Shown in pieces: positions 49,894 through 58,088 of a stretch of DNA of 64,000 nucleotides. The notes under the pieces are model-generated. The model was not told where the DNA came from and did no database searches. It saw only the letters and a list, made by a program, of their open reading frames with translations. Every line of letters begins with the position of its first letter. The stretch's first letter is position 1. Source of the DNA: Nannocystis exedens (GTDB lineage Bacteria; Myxococcota_A; Polyangia; Nannocystales; Nannocystaceae); NCBI RefSeq assembly GCF_002343915.1, contig NZ_NETK01000001.1, forward strand, positions 6,338,001-6,402,000, in the 5' to 3' direction. The translations under genes and the position numbers were made by a program.

Positions 49894-50418
49894 GTGTCTG
49901 CTACCGAACCCGGCTCGTCGACCGAACTCTCGCGCCCGCTCACGGCCGTGTACCCCGGCTCGTTCGACCCGATCACCAGCGGACACGTCGAGATCGTCGA
50001 GCGCGCGCTGCGACTGTTCGACCACGTCATCGTCGCCGTCGGGCGCCACCCGACCAAGACCGGCTACTTCAGCGTCGACGAGCGCGTGGCCCTGATCGCC
50101 GAGTGCATCGCCCACCTGCCGCGCGCCCGCGCCGCCAAGTTCGACGGGCTGATGATCGAATTCTGTATGCAGCAGGGCGCGCGCGCGATCGTCCGCGGTC
50201 TGCGCGCCCACGGCGACTTCGAGCCCGAGTTCCAGATCGCCTCGGCCAACCGCGACCTCCAGCCGGCCGTCGAGACCGTGTTCCTCATCCCCGGCCCGGC
50301 CCACCAGTTCGTCTCGAGCTCGCTGGTCCGCGAGATCGCCGGCCACGGCGGCGACTTCGCCCGCTACGTGCCCGCCCCGGTGGCCGCGGCGATGCAGCGG
50401 CGCCTGCGGGGTGAATGA
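49894..50418 (+). CDS. coaD: Phosphopantetheine adenylyltransferase (CoaD)
   Basis: 174 residues including a short N-terminal extension. CoaD converts 4'-phosphopantetheine and ATP to dephospho-CoA, the fourth step of CoA synthesis, in the cytosol. The nucleotidyltransferase signature is TAVYPGSFDPITSGHVEIVE (the T/H-x-x-H nucleotide site with G-H), then GRHPTKTGYFSVDERVALI, and the substrate loop ARAIVRGLRAHGDFEPEFQI. The C-terminal SSSLVREIAGHGGDFARYVP is also typical. The GTG start is 6 nt after a TATACT hexamer and has no Shine-Dalgarno. A six-core repeat array begins over the last codons. Confidence 0.93.
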   Translation: MSATEPGSSTELSRPLTAVYPGSFDPITSGHVEIVERALRLFDHVIVAVGRHPTKTGYFSVDERVALIAECIAHLPRARAAKFDGLMIEFCMQQGARAIVRGLRAHGDFEPEFQIASANRDLQPAVETVFLIPGPAHQFVSSSLVREIAGHGGDFARYVPAPVAAAMQRRLRGE

Positions 50419-50483
50419 AAGGACATGTTCGATCATGACTGATTCGAACGACATGTCCAATGAGGCAGGTCTCAAGGGACAGC
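50410..50483. repeat. Six-core 14-bp-periodic array at a gene junction
   Basis: GGTG-AATGAAAGGA-CATG-TTCGATCATG-ACTG-ATTCGAACGA-CATG-TCCAATGAGG-CAGG-TCTCAAGGGA-CAGC; cores at 50410, 50424, 50438, 50452, 50466 and 50480. It spans the coaD stop and the first codons of the next gene, so coding sequence has been built from the element. Confidence 0.7.
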
Positions 50484-51058
50484 TCGCACGGGCGGACCGG
50501 CCGTGGCGCGGCGACGAGCACGCGCTGCAGGTGGCGGCCGCGCGCGAGGCCGGGCTGCCGGCGGGGCAGACGGCGATCGACCTCTACACCGAGGGGTTCC
50601 GCCGCGGGCTGCAGGAGCGCGACCCGGCCGACGGGGCGATCGTGCTGCGCGGGCGCACGGTGCTGCGGGCCGAGGAGATGATGCGCAGCCTCAAGCCGAT
50701 GCTGCGGTTCTTGCGGATCGGGCCCGACGCGATCGGCCTGCGCGTGGTCGAGGGCGAGTTCGAGCTGCGCGTGGCCGGGCAGGCCGCCGACGCCAGCGAG
50801 CCGGTGCAGGGCGCGGTCCGCATGGTGCTGCTGATCTGGATCGCCAGCGGGCTCATCGGCTTCGCCCTGCTCCAGGGCGGCTCGCAGATGGCGGCGCTGC
50901 TGGCGTGGGGCGTGGGCCTGCTCGTCGGGGCGTCGGCGCTGCGGCGCGGGCAGGTCAGCGGGCGCACGATGCTCGCGGCCCGCCTCGCGGTGGGGCTCGG
51001 GATCCTCGCCCATGAAGAGCAGCTCATCTTGCCGCCCGCCGATCGGGGCGGGTCGTGA
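50435..51058 (+). CDS. Membrane protein with two C-terminal helices
   Basis: 207 residues from ATG 50435. The N-terminal 125 residues are soluble (PWRGDEHALQVAAAREAGLP, DPADGAIVLRGRTVLRAEEM, LRFLRIGPDAIGLRVVEGEF). Two membrane helices follow (VRMVLLIWIASGLIGFALLQ and MAALLAWGVGLLVGASAL) with a short tail. I do not recognise the family. The true start is uncertain: GTG 50411, ATG 50435 and ATG 50453 are all in frame and all lie inside the repeat array. It overlaps the next gene by GTGA. Confidence 0.6.
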   Translation: MTDSNDMSNEAGLKGQLARADRPWRGDEHALQVAAAREAGLPAGQTAIDLYTEGFRRGLQERDPADGAIVLRGRTVLRAEEMMRSLKPMLRFLRIGPDAIGLRVVEGEFELRVAGQAADASEPVQGAVRMVLLIWIASGLIGFALLQGGSQMAALLAWGVGLLVGASALRRGQVSGRTMLAARLAVGLGILAHEEQLILPPADRGGS

Positions 51059-51255
51059 CGGTCGTCTCACCGCCGCCGGGGCTGTGCGCGCGCTGCGTGT
51101 CGGGGCGGCGCATCGACTCGGCCAAGGGGTCGACGTTCTGGCGCTGCGCCGAGCACGACCGCGATCCGAGCTGGCCGAAGTACCCGCGCCTGCCGGTGCT
51201 GCGCTGCAGTCGTTTCGTCGCCGGCGAGGTTCCCGCGGGCCCGGCGCAGGAGTAG
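51055..51255 (+). CDS. Small zinc-ribbon-like protein (66 aa)
   Basis: 66 residues. CARCVSGRRIDSAKGSTFWR, then CAEHDRD, then KYPRLPVLRCSRF: a C-x2-C...C...C arrangement with the conserved YPRLPV block of a small conserved family seen mainly in actinobacteria. It probably binds one metal ion. Function is unknown. Translation is probably coupled to the upstream membrane protein by the GTGA overlap. Confidence 0.75.
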   Translation: MTVVSPPPGLCARCVSGRRIDSAKGSTFWRCAEHDRDPSWPKYPRLPVLRCSRFVAGEVPAGPAQE

Positions 51256-51258
51256 ATT
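51253..51258 (+). promoter_or_regulatory. -10 element, leaderless start
   Basis: TAGATT 7 nt before ATG 51266. Confidence 0.4.
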
Positions 51259-51265
51259 GTCGGTG

Positions 51266-52528
51266 ATGCGCCCCGTCCGTCTCTGCATCTTCGGCCTGCC
51301 CGCGGGCCTGCTGCCGGTGTTGGCGGCGCTGCTCACGCCGGCGCTCGCGCGGGCTGGCAACGGGATCCACGAGCGCACCCCGGTGAAGTGGCCGGACGAC
51401 ACCGCGTGCATGACGGTGATCGATCGCAGCCAGGGCTCGATCGTCCACTTCGACTACGAGATCCCGCAAGAGGACACGATGGTGACGGCGGACGAGGTGG
51501 CCGACAGCCGCCGTCACCAATTCGTCGCCTTCTGTCGCAATCACACCCCGCAGGAGCCGCTGCCGGTGTGGCTGTCGTGGAAGGACGTCGAGATCGCCGA
51601 CGCCGCGGGGATCTCCGACAAGGAGGACGCGACCGACGAGGACGTGCTCGAGACGCATTCCATCTACAAGGATTGCTTCTTCCGCGTCACCGCGGACGAC
51701 GACCGGCGGCCGATCACCTTCGCCGAGGCGGCCAAGGGCTTCGACTGGGACACCACCGAGCTGGCGCCGGGGCCCTACATCCTGCAGGGCTACACCTGGG
51801 AGCCGGCGTTCAACATTTGGAGCAAGCGGCCCGGCGTGGTCCACGTGGTCGACGGGCCCGACCTGTCGGCGGTCGCGCCCGCGGCGGCGCTGATGAACAC
51901 CGAGGACTTCTTGTTCGGCGAGGACACGCTGGTGCTGCACGGCTGCGTGCGGGCGATGCCGGGCTCGACGATGAGCGGGTACTGGGCGGTGACCGGCGCC
52001 GACGCGCTCGACTGGAAGCCGTTCGCCGAGGGCGTGCCGATCGACGGCGACACGCTCGAGCTGCCGTTCAAGCCGCCGCCCGAGGCGCTGGTCGAGACGG
52101 TGGCGCTGCGGGTCGACGTGACCGACCCGATGCAGCGGACCTTCTCGGCCTACCCGCGGGCGCTCGTGGTCGTGCTGCCGGGCAGCGGCGAGGCGACCAC
52201 CGGCGACGGCTGCAGCGACACAGGCGCCTTCATCGGCAACGAGAGCTGCGGCTCGGGCACGAGCGGCGGCGACTCGACGGGCAGCGACGGCAGCAGCGGC
52301 GACCCGCCGATGAGCACCACCGAGCCCGACGCGACGACGACGAGCAGCGGCGGGGCCGCGAGCGACGGCACCGGCGAGTCGGCGTCGACGACGTCGGAGG
52401 AGGTGCCGACGCGCGACACGTGCGGCTGTCACAGCGGCGGGCTGGCGGGCTCGTGGGCGTGGACGGGGCTGGTGCTGCTCGGGCTGCGTCGGCGCCGACG
52501 TGGGGTTTTCGCACCCTCGCGCGCGTGA
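51266..52528 (+). CDS. Secreted MYXO-CTERM-like protein, first of a tandem pair
   Basis: 420 residues. A signal peptide (PAGLLPVLAALLTPALARA) leads into a roughly 290-residue exported domain (NGIHERTPVKWPDDTACMTV, IDRSQGSIVHFDYEIPQEDT) with several Cys. A low-complexity Ser/Thr/Asp/Gly stretch (about 320-385) precedes a C-terminal sorting tail: TCGCHSGG, a hydrophobic helix (WAWTGLVLLGL) and RRRRRG, matching MYXO-CTERM (Cys-Gly-Cys, helix, Arg cluster), which is processed and anchored at the cell surface in myxobacteria. The paralogue at 52581 shares the same plan. No catalytic motif is recognised. Confidence 0.85.
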   Translation: MRPVRLCIFGLPAGLLPVLAALLTPALARAGNGIHERTPVKWPDDTACMTVIDRSQGSIVHFDYEIPQEDTMVTADEVADSRRHQFVAFCRNHTPQEPLPVWLSWKDVEIADAAGISDKEDATDEDVLETHSIYKDCFFRVTADDDRRPITFAEAAKGFDWDTTELAPGPYILQGYTWEPAFNIWSKRPGVVHVVDGPDLSAVAPAAALMNTEDFLFGEDTLVLHGCVRAMPGSTMSGYWAVTGADALDWKPFAEGVPIDGDTLELPFKPPPEALVETVALRVDVTDPMQRTFSAYPRALVVVLPGSGEATTGDGCSDTGAFIGNESCGSGTSGGDSTGSDGSSGDPPMSTTEPDATTTSSGGAASDGTGESASTTSEEVPTRDTCGCHSGGLAGSWAWTGLVLLGLRRRRRGVFAPSRA

Positions 52529-52568
52529 GCGGCCGCGGCCGCGGGCGGCGCCGCGGGCGACGTCGGAG

Positions 52569-52574
52569 TACACT
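52569..52574 (+). promoter_or_regulatory. -10 element, leaderless start
   Basis: TACACT 6 nt before GTG 52581. Confidence 0.4.
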
Positions 52575-52580
52575 CCCGGC

Positions 52581-53765
52581 GTGCGAGGTCTCGTTCGTGT
52601 CGCCCTCGTGTTCGCCGGCCTCGGGCTCCCCGGGCTCGCGCACGCGGCCAACGGCGGTCACCCCCGCACGCCGGTGGTCTGGCCCGACGGCGTCGCGTGC
52701 ATGACGGTGATCGATCGCAGCCAGTCGAGCACGCTGCAATTCGACTACGCGATCCCCTACGAAGACACCGAGCTGACCCCCGACGAATTGCCGACCAGCC
52801 GGCGCCATCAATTCATCGCCTTCTGCCGGGACGACAGCCCGCAGACGCCGCCGCCCGTGTGGCTGTCGTGGACCGACGCCAATCTCTGGCTCGATTGGGC
52901 GGCCGAAAAGATGATCGACGCGGCCGTGATCGAGGACGACGACGTCCTCGAGACCCATCCGCTCTACAAGGATTGCTTCGTCCGGATCACCGCCGACGAC
53001 GAGCGGCGGCCGATCACCGAGGCCGAGGCGATGAAGCCGGTGGTGTGGGACACGACGGGGCTGCCCGCGGGCGCCTGGCGCATCGACGGCTATACGTGGG
53101 AGCCGGAGCTCAACCGCTGGTCGCGGCGCCCGGGGGTGGTCCACGTGGTCGACGACCCCGACCCGGCCTCGGCCCCGCCCGCGGCGGCGCTGACCAATCC
53201 CGAGGGCGCGTTCGTGTTCCCCGGCGAATCGTACGTGCTCGAGGGCTGCGCGCGGGCGATGCCCGGCTCGACGATCACCGGCTACTGGGCGCTGGCCGAC
53301 ACGCTCGAGTGGCAGCAGTTCGCCAGCGAGCCGCTCACCGGCGAGTCGATCTCGCTGGCGTTCACGCCGCCGCCGGAGATCGCGCCCGACTTCGTGGTCC
53401 TGCGCGTCGACATCACCGACCCGATGCAGCGCACCTATTCGACGTACCCGGTGTCGCTGTTGTCGGTGCTCGAGCCGGCGGGCACGTCGACCGGTGGTTG
53501 CAGCGACAGCGGTTCGTTCCTGCAGGGCGACGAGACGTGCGGGACCAGCGGGAGCACGACGGACGGAGACACGCCGACGACCGACGCGAGCGCCGGCCCG
53601 GGCGCGAGCACCAGCAGCTCGAGCACCGGCGACGAGGCGACGACCGCGCCCGGGACCGGGACCGAGCCGTCGGGTTGTGGCTGCCGCAGCGGCGGCGGGT
53701 CGGCCGGCTGGGCGGCGCTGCTGCTCCTGGGTTTCGCGCGGCGCCGGCGGGTGACGCGCGCGTGA
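52581..53765 (+). CDS. Secreted MYXO-CTERM-like protein, second of a tandem pair
   Basis: 394 residues, clearly homologous to the preceding gene (shared CMTVIDRSQ, RRHQFIAFC, LYKDCFVRITADDERRPIT, RPGVVHVVD and CARAMPGST). The signal peptide is RVALVFAGLGLPGLAHA. The C-terminal tail is GCGCRSGG, a hydrophobic helix and RRRR, as in MYXO-CTERM proteins. The Ser/Thr/Gly linker is shorter than in the first copy. The two genes are adjacent duplicates with no gene between them, so they probably diverged to bind different partners or substrates. Confidence 0.85.
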   Translation: MRGLVRVALVFAGLGLPGLAHAANGGHPRTPVVWPDGVACMTVIDRSQSSTLQFDYAIPYEDTELTPDELPTSRRHQFIAFCRDDSPQTPPPVWLSWTDANLWLDWAAEKMIDAAVIEDDDVLETHPLYKDCFVRITADDERRPITEAEAMKPVVWDTTGLPAGAWRIDGYTWEPELNRWSRRPGVVHVVDDPDPASAPPAAALTNPEGAFVFPGESYVLEGCARAMPGSTITGYWALADTLEWQQFASEPLTGESISLAFTPPPEIAPDFVVLRVDITDPMQRTYSTYPVSLLSVLEPAGTSTGGCSDSGSFLQGDETCGTSGSTTDGDTPTTDASAGPGASTSSSSTGDEATTAPGTGTEPSGCGCRSGGGSAGWAALLLLGFARRRRVTRA

Positions 53766-54483
53766 CGACCTGCGCGGGACGCAGGCGACGCGAGGGGCGC
53801 GCGGCGAGGCTCGCGGGCTTGCTGCGCTTCGGTATCACCGCCAGCCTCGACGCTCGGGACCTGGCCGCGACGCGCCGTGCACGACGGCGGTCGATCGCTG
53901 CGAGACCAGCGTCCTGAACTGCGATGACACCGTCTCGGTCGCGGACGTCGGTTCGCCGTCCGGGTCTTCATACAACGGGTCGGCGAGCGAGGATTCCGGA
54001 CGCGGCCCGCGGGCGTGCTCGTGCGCGCTCGAGGCAGCGTCGGAGCGTCTGGACGGCCGTGACGCGTGGGTTTGACGGCCGAGGCGATCGCCGCTCGACT
54101 CGCCGCGATCGCAGCTTTCGCGGCCACGATCGCGGGCGCGAGCGGGCTGCTGCAATTGGCCCGCGAAACCCGATCGAGAAGATTTCACGGCGGCGGTCCG
54201 CTGCGACGCACATTCGGCGGCTCGCGGATCGCCGGGCGATCCTGCCGGGCAAGACCCGCAGCGTCGGCGCGCGCGCGACAGCGACACCGGCGACGACCGG
54301 GCGGACCGGTGATGAGCGGCGGCGGCTCCGGCGGGCGGACGGGCGACCCGGCGGGCGGACGGGCGACCCGGCGGCCGGCTGCGCGCGGGCCGCGAACGGG
54401 CCCGGCGGGCGCTGCTCGTGGCGGCTCGGGCGGATCGGCGAGGGCCGCGGCGCTCTGAGGATTGGCCGTCGATGCTCCGGCAA

Positions 54484-54501
54484 GATGTCCCGAGAGACAG
54501 C
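54484..54501. repeat. 14-bp-periodic element
   Basis: GATG-TCCCGAGAGA-CAGC in the spacer before mtnB. Confidence 0.4.
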
Positions 54502-54749
54502 TTGCACATCGGCGGCGGTGATCGATCTGCCAGCGCGGCGACGAATCAAAGGGGCGGCGGCGATCGTGGGCCGGTCGGACGTCCGGGCCGCGCGGGCGTG
54601 ACATTCACCGCGGTCGCAATCGGATGGGACTGCGGCGCGGGGCAGGGCTTCCGGGCCGCGCGGCGGGCGGCGCGAGGGGGTCGGCAGCGGTCGGCGCGGG
54701 AAGCGAGGATCCACACTCGGCCGGCTGTGACGGGCCTGGGGACGCGGGG

Positions 54750-54755
54750 TAGACT
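54750..54755 (+). promoter_or_regulatory. -10 element of mtnB
   Basis: TAGACT 12 nt before the ATG at 54768. Confidence 0.35.
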
Positions 54756-54767
54756 CCCCGCGCCTCG

Positions 54768-55448
54768 ATGTCCGCAGCGCCCCGCGACCACGCGTCGAAC
54801 CAGCCGATTCCCGAGCTCATCTGCGAGCTCTGCCGCTTGTTTTATCAGCTCGGGTGGGTCAGCGGCACCGGCGGCGGCATCTCGATCCGCGGGCCCGAGG
54901 GCATTTATATGGCGCCTTCGGGGGTGCAGAAAGAGCGCCTGCGGCCGGAGGACATCTTCCTGCTGAGCGACCAGGCCACCGGCGAGCACGACTGCCAGGT
55001 GGTGCGCGGGCCGGCCACGGGGCTCAAGGTCAGCGAGTGTCGGCCGCTGTTCTTCAACGCCTATCGCCTGCGCGACGCCGGCGCGGTGATGCACTCGCAC
55101 TCGGTGTGGGCGGTGCTGGCGGCGCGGCTGTTCGCGCCGCAGGGCGGGCCGGGCGAGTTCGTGTGCACGGGGCTCGAGATGCAGAAGGGCCTGCGCGGGA
55201 TGGGCTGCTTCGACACGCTGCGGGTGCCGATCATCGCCAACACGCCGCGCGAGTCGCAGCTGACGGCGAGCATGGCCGAGGCGATGCAGGCGTACCCCGA
55301 CGTCGACGCGGTGCTGGTGGCCGGGCACGGGGTGTACGTGTGGGGCCGCGACTGGGTGCAGGCCAAGACGCAGGCCGAGAGCTACGACTATTTGTTCCGC
55401 GCGGTGGTCGAGTCGCATCGGCTCGGCCTGCCGGTCGGCGGGGCGTGA
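54768..55448 (+). CDS. mtnB: Methylthioribulose-1-phosphate dehydratase (MtnB)
   Basis: 226 residues of the class-II aldolase/adducin fold. Key parts: FYQLGWVSGTGGGISIRGPE (phosphate loop), MAPSGVQKERLRPEDIFLLS, and the zinc ligands in MHSHSVWAVLAA with GHGVYVWGRDW later. MtnB dehydrates methylthioribulose-1-phosphate in the methionine salvage pathway. It is followed directly by mtnD and then ahcY, so the cluster recycles methylthioadenosine and S-adenosylhomocysteine. Length matches bacterial MtnB proteins. Confidence 0.9.
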   Translation: MSAAPRDHASNQPIPELICELCRLFYQLGWVSGTGGGISIRGPEGIYMAPSGVQKERLRPEDIFLLSDQATGEHDCQVVRGPATGLKVSECRPLFFNAYRLRDAGAVMHSHSVWAVLAARLFAPQGGPGEFVCTGLEMQKGLRGMGCFDTLRVPIIANTPRESQLTASMAEAMQAYPDVDAVLVAGHGVYVWGRDWVQAKTQAESYDYLFRAVVESHRLGLPVGGA

Positions 55449-55466
55449 CGCGGAGGCGGAGGGGAC

Positions 55467-55934
55467 ATGCAGCTCGGTTGGCTCGACTCACTCCACGGCC
55501 CTTCGGGCCTGGGCGCACCGAGCGAGGGGCCGACGCTGGCCGACCTCGCGGCCGTCGGGGTGCTCTACGAGCGCCTGCCCGACGACGATTACCAGGGCGC
55601 GCTGGACCGCCTGAAGGCGGCCCGCGGCTACGTCGCGCAGGACGTGATCGAGCTGCGGCCGGACACGCCGAACCTCGACGGGCTGCTGGCCAAGTTCAAG
55701 GACGAGCACCTGCACCGCGACGACGAGGTCCGCTTCGTGCTCGAGGGCGAGGGGATCTTCGACATCCGCGGGCAGGGCGAGCGGTGGATCCGGGTCCAGG
55801 TCGAGAAGGGCGATCTGATCGTCGTCCCGGCCGACCTGTATCACCGCTTCTTTTTGACCGAGCGGCGGCAGATCCGCTGCGTGCGTCTGTTCAAGGACGC
55901 CGCGGGCTGGGTGCCGGAGTACCGCGCCGGATGA
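55467..55934 (+). CDS. mtnD: Acireductone dioxygenase (MtnD)
   Basis: 155 residues of the cupin type, somewhat shorter than the usual 180. The metal site is HLHRDDEVRFVLEGEG (two His and a Glu) with the third His in ADLYHRFFL. MtnD oxidises the acireductone of methionine salvage to the 2-keto-acid precursor of methionine and formate when iron is bound. GGAGG-type sequence precedes the ATG. It lies 18 bp after mtnB and 40 bp before ahcY in the same direction. Confidence 0.9.
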   Translation: MQLGWLDSLHGPSGLGAPSEGPTLADLAAVGVLYERLPDDDYQGALDRLKAARGYVAQDVIELRPDTPNLDGLLAKFKDEHLHRDDEVRFVLEGEGIFDIRGQGERWIRVQVEKGDLIVVPADLYHRFFLTERRQIRCVRLFKDAAGWVPEYRAG

Positions 55935-55974
55935 CGATGGATTCGCATTGTTCGCGAGAGGATCAAGGTAGACG

Positions 55975-57315
55975 ATGACTGCAAGCACTGTGTCGAAGGT
56001 TCAACCGCCCACCACGCCCGACTACAAGGTCGCCGACATGGGCCTGGCCGATTGGGGGCGCAAGGAGATCGCCCTGGCCGAGAAGGAGATGCCCGGGCTG
56101 ATGGCGCTGCGCGCCAAGTACGGGGCGGAGAAGCCGCTGAAGGGGGCCAAGATCGCCGGCTGCCTCCACATGACGATCCAGACGGCGGTGTTGATCGAGA
56201 CGCTGACGCACCTCGGGGCCGAGGTGCGGTGGTCGTCGTGCAATATCTTCTCGACGCAGGACCACGCGGCGGCCGCGATCGCGGCCACCGGCGTGCCGGT
56301 GTTCGCGTGGAAGGGCGAGACCGAGGAGGAGTACTGGTGGTGCGTCGAGCAGACGATCCGCTGGCCCGACGGCAGCCCGCCGAACCTGCTGCTCGACGAC
56401 GGCGGCGACCTGACGCTGGTGCTGCACCGGCCGGAGCACCTCGGCTCGCTCGAGCACTGCCTCGGCGTCAGCGAGGAGACCACCACCGGGGTCCACCGCC
56501 TGTATCAGATGGCGGAGCGCGGCGAGCTGAAGATCGCCGCGATCAACGTCAATGACTCGGTGACCAAGAGCAAGTTCGACAACCTGTACGGCTGCCGCGA
56601 GAGCCTGGCCGACGGCATCAAGCGCGCGACCGACATCATGGTCGCCGGCAAGGTCGTGGTCGTGGCCGGCTACGGCGACGTCGGCAAGGGCTGCGCCCAG
56701 TCGATGCGCGGCTTCGGGGCCCGCGTGCTGGTCACCGAGGTCGACCCGATCTGCGCGCTGCAGGCGGCGATGGAGGGCTTCCAGGTGACGACGATGGACG
56801 AGGCGGCCAGCGTCGCCGACATCTTCGTCACCGCCACCGGCTGCTGCGATGTCATCACGCTCGAGCACATGCGGCGGATGAAGGACGAGGCGATCGTCTG
56901 CAACATCGGCCACTTCGACAGCGAGATCGACGTCGCCGGCCTCGTCGCCGACAAGGGCGTGCGCGAGATCAACATCAAGCCGCAGGTCGACCGCTTCGTG
57001 TTCCCCGACGGCCACGCGATCATCCTGCTGGCCCGCGGCCGCCTGGTGAACCTCGGCTGCGCCACCGGCCACCCCAGCTTCGTGATGAGCAATAGCTTCA
57101 CGAATCAGGTCCTCGCCCAGCTGTCGCTCTACACCGAGCGCAGCCGTTATGCGCGGGGCAAGGTGTACGTGCTGCCGAAGCGCCTCGATGAGGAGGTCGC
57201 CCGCCTCCACCTCGGAAAGCTCGGCGCCAAGCTCACCCGCCTGAGCGAGAAGCAGGCCGAATACCTCGGGGTCTCGCAAGAGGGTCCGTTCAAGCCCGAG
57301 CACTACCGGTACTGA
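55975..57315 (+). CDS. ahcY: Adenosylhomocysteinase (AhcY)
   Basis: 446 residues, typical full length. Motifs: GCLHMTIQTAVLIETL near the N-terminus, WSSCNIFSTQDHAAAAIA, the NAD-binding GYGDVGKGCAQSMRGFGA and VTEVDPICALQAAMEGFQV, CCDVITLEHM, NIGHFDSEIDVAGL, and the C-terminal HLGKLGAKLTRLSEKQAEYL-GV with EHYRY end. The enzyme hydrolyses S-adenosylhomocysteine to adenosine and homocysteine, removing the product inhibitor of methyltransferases. Clustering with mtnB and mtnD suggests a shared SAM-cycle operon. AGG-type sequence precedes the ATG. A terminator-like hairpin follows. Confidence 0.96.
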   Translation: MTASTVSKVQPPTTPDYKVADMGLADWGRKEIALAEKEMPGLMALRAKYGAEKPLKGAKIAGCLHMTIQTAVLIETLTHLGAEVRWSSCNIFSTQDHAAAAIAATGVPVFAWKGETEEEYWWCVEQTIRWPDGSPPNLLLDDGGDLTLVLHRPEHLGSLEHCLGVSEETTTGVHRLYQMAERGELKIAAINVNDSVTKSKFDNLYGCRESLADGIKRATDIMVAGKVVVVAGYGDVGKGCAQSMRGFGARVLVTEVDPICALQAAMEGFQVTTMDEAASVADIFVTATGCCDVITLEHMRRMKDEAIVCNIGHFDSEIDVAGLVADKGVREINIKPQVDRFVFPDGHAIILLARGRLVNLGCATGHPSFVMSNSFTNQVLAQLSLYTERSRYARGKVYVLPKRLDEEVARLHLGKLGAKLTRLSEKQAEYLGVSQEGPFKPEHYRY

Positions 57316-57360
57316 CCCGGACGGCCGCGCCGGGCTCGCCTGGCGCGCCGATGTCCCGAC

Positions 57361-57399
57361 AGAGGGGTGCGGCCGCGACCGTCCCCCTCTTCGCTTTTG
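57361..57399 (+). terminator. Probable intrinsic terminator after ahcY
   Basis: AGAGGGG (57361-57367) pairs with CCCCTCT (57384-57390); the loop includes GCGGCCGC, and TCGCTTTT follows. It lies 45 bp after the ahcY stop. Confidence 0.5.
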
Positions 57400-57883
57400 T
57401 GCGGCCTTTAAAAGGTAGTCGGTAGCGAGTCGGCATCAAGAGAATGTCTGCGCGCGCCCGCGCATACGCTGCGGTCGGGCGGACGAGCGTCCGCTGAAAC
57501 GGAGTACAGGCGCAGCTAACATCGGACTGACGCGCGTTCGCGGGATACTGCACAGACGGGGCGCGCGGGCTGCCGCGCAGGTCGCCGCCCGATGCCGACG
57601 AGTCGGCAGTCGGCAGTGCCGCCGATATGAACAGTGTCGCGGGCGGACGACCGCTGCCGATTTCGTAGGCCGGCCGGGCGAGCGCTTCAAAGCGCTCCGC
57701 GGGGCCAAAGCGGCCGGTGCCGGCGGGGCGCAAAGACGCGGTTCGGGCCGAGCGGACGGGCAAACGAAACGGCCGTGTAAACGCGGGACATCCAATCGCT
57801 CCGCATGGGCCGATCGGTTGCGGACACCCGATGGGAGGACCCTGACGGTTGGGGGGACCCCAACGGTTGGGGCAACTGGGCGC

Positions 57884-57965
57884 GGGGGGAACTGAGGAGA
57901 GGGGGAACTGAGGAGAGGGGGAACTGAGGAGTGGGGGGAACTGAGGAGTGGGGGGAACTGAGGCG
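57884..57965 (+). repeat. 16-17-bp tandem repeat, five copies
   Basis: GGGGGAACTGAGGAGA-type units with GAACTG at 57889, 57905, 57921, 57938 and 57955; the copies are nearly identical. Confidence 0.8.
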
Positions 57966-58088
57966 ACCGGGAAGGACGCGGGGGACGGGGGAAAGGCAGG
58001 CGGGGAAAGTGAGGGGGGACAAAAAGTGCGGTGACTGAAGATTTTTGGGCCTCCCTGCCGAATATGGATTGACCTTGGATCTCGGGTC

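Larger units (their letters stand above)
53766..54767. other. 1-kb intergenic region, no gene accepted
   Basis: Very high GC. It contains a roughly 20-bp tandem duplication near 54335-54375 (GGCGGACGGGCGACCCG-type units), a copy of the 14-bp element at 54484, and the -10 of mtnB at its end. Several short frames exist but none has protein-like composition. Confidence 0.4.
57316..58088. other. 773-bp intergenic region with tandem repeats
   Basis: It starts with a likely terminator after ahcY (57361) and includes a 16-17-bp tandem repeat (57884). Near 57858 CCCCAA-CGG-TTGGGG is a palindrome. No gene is accepted; the promoter of the next gene should be at its right end. Confidence 0.45.

Noticed and set aside
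53835..54509. Arg/Ser/Pro-rich frame in the 1-kb spacer before mtnB
   Set aside because: Composition tracks GC and there is no start context, domain or sensible hydrophobic core.
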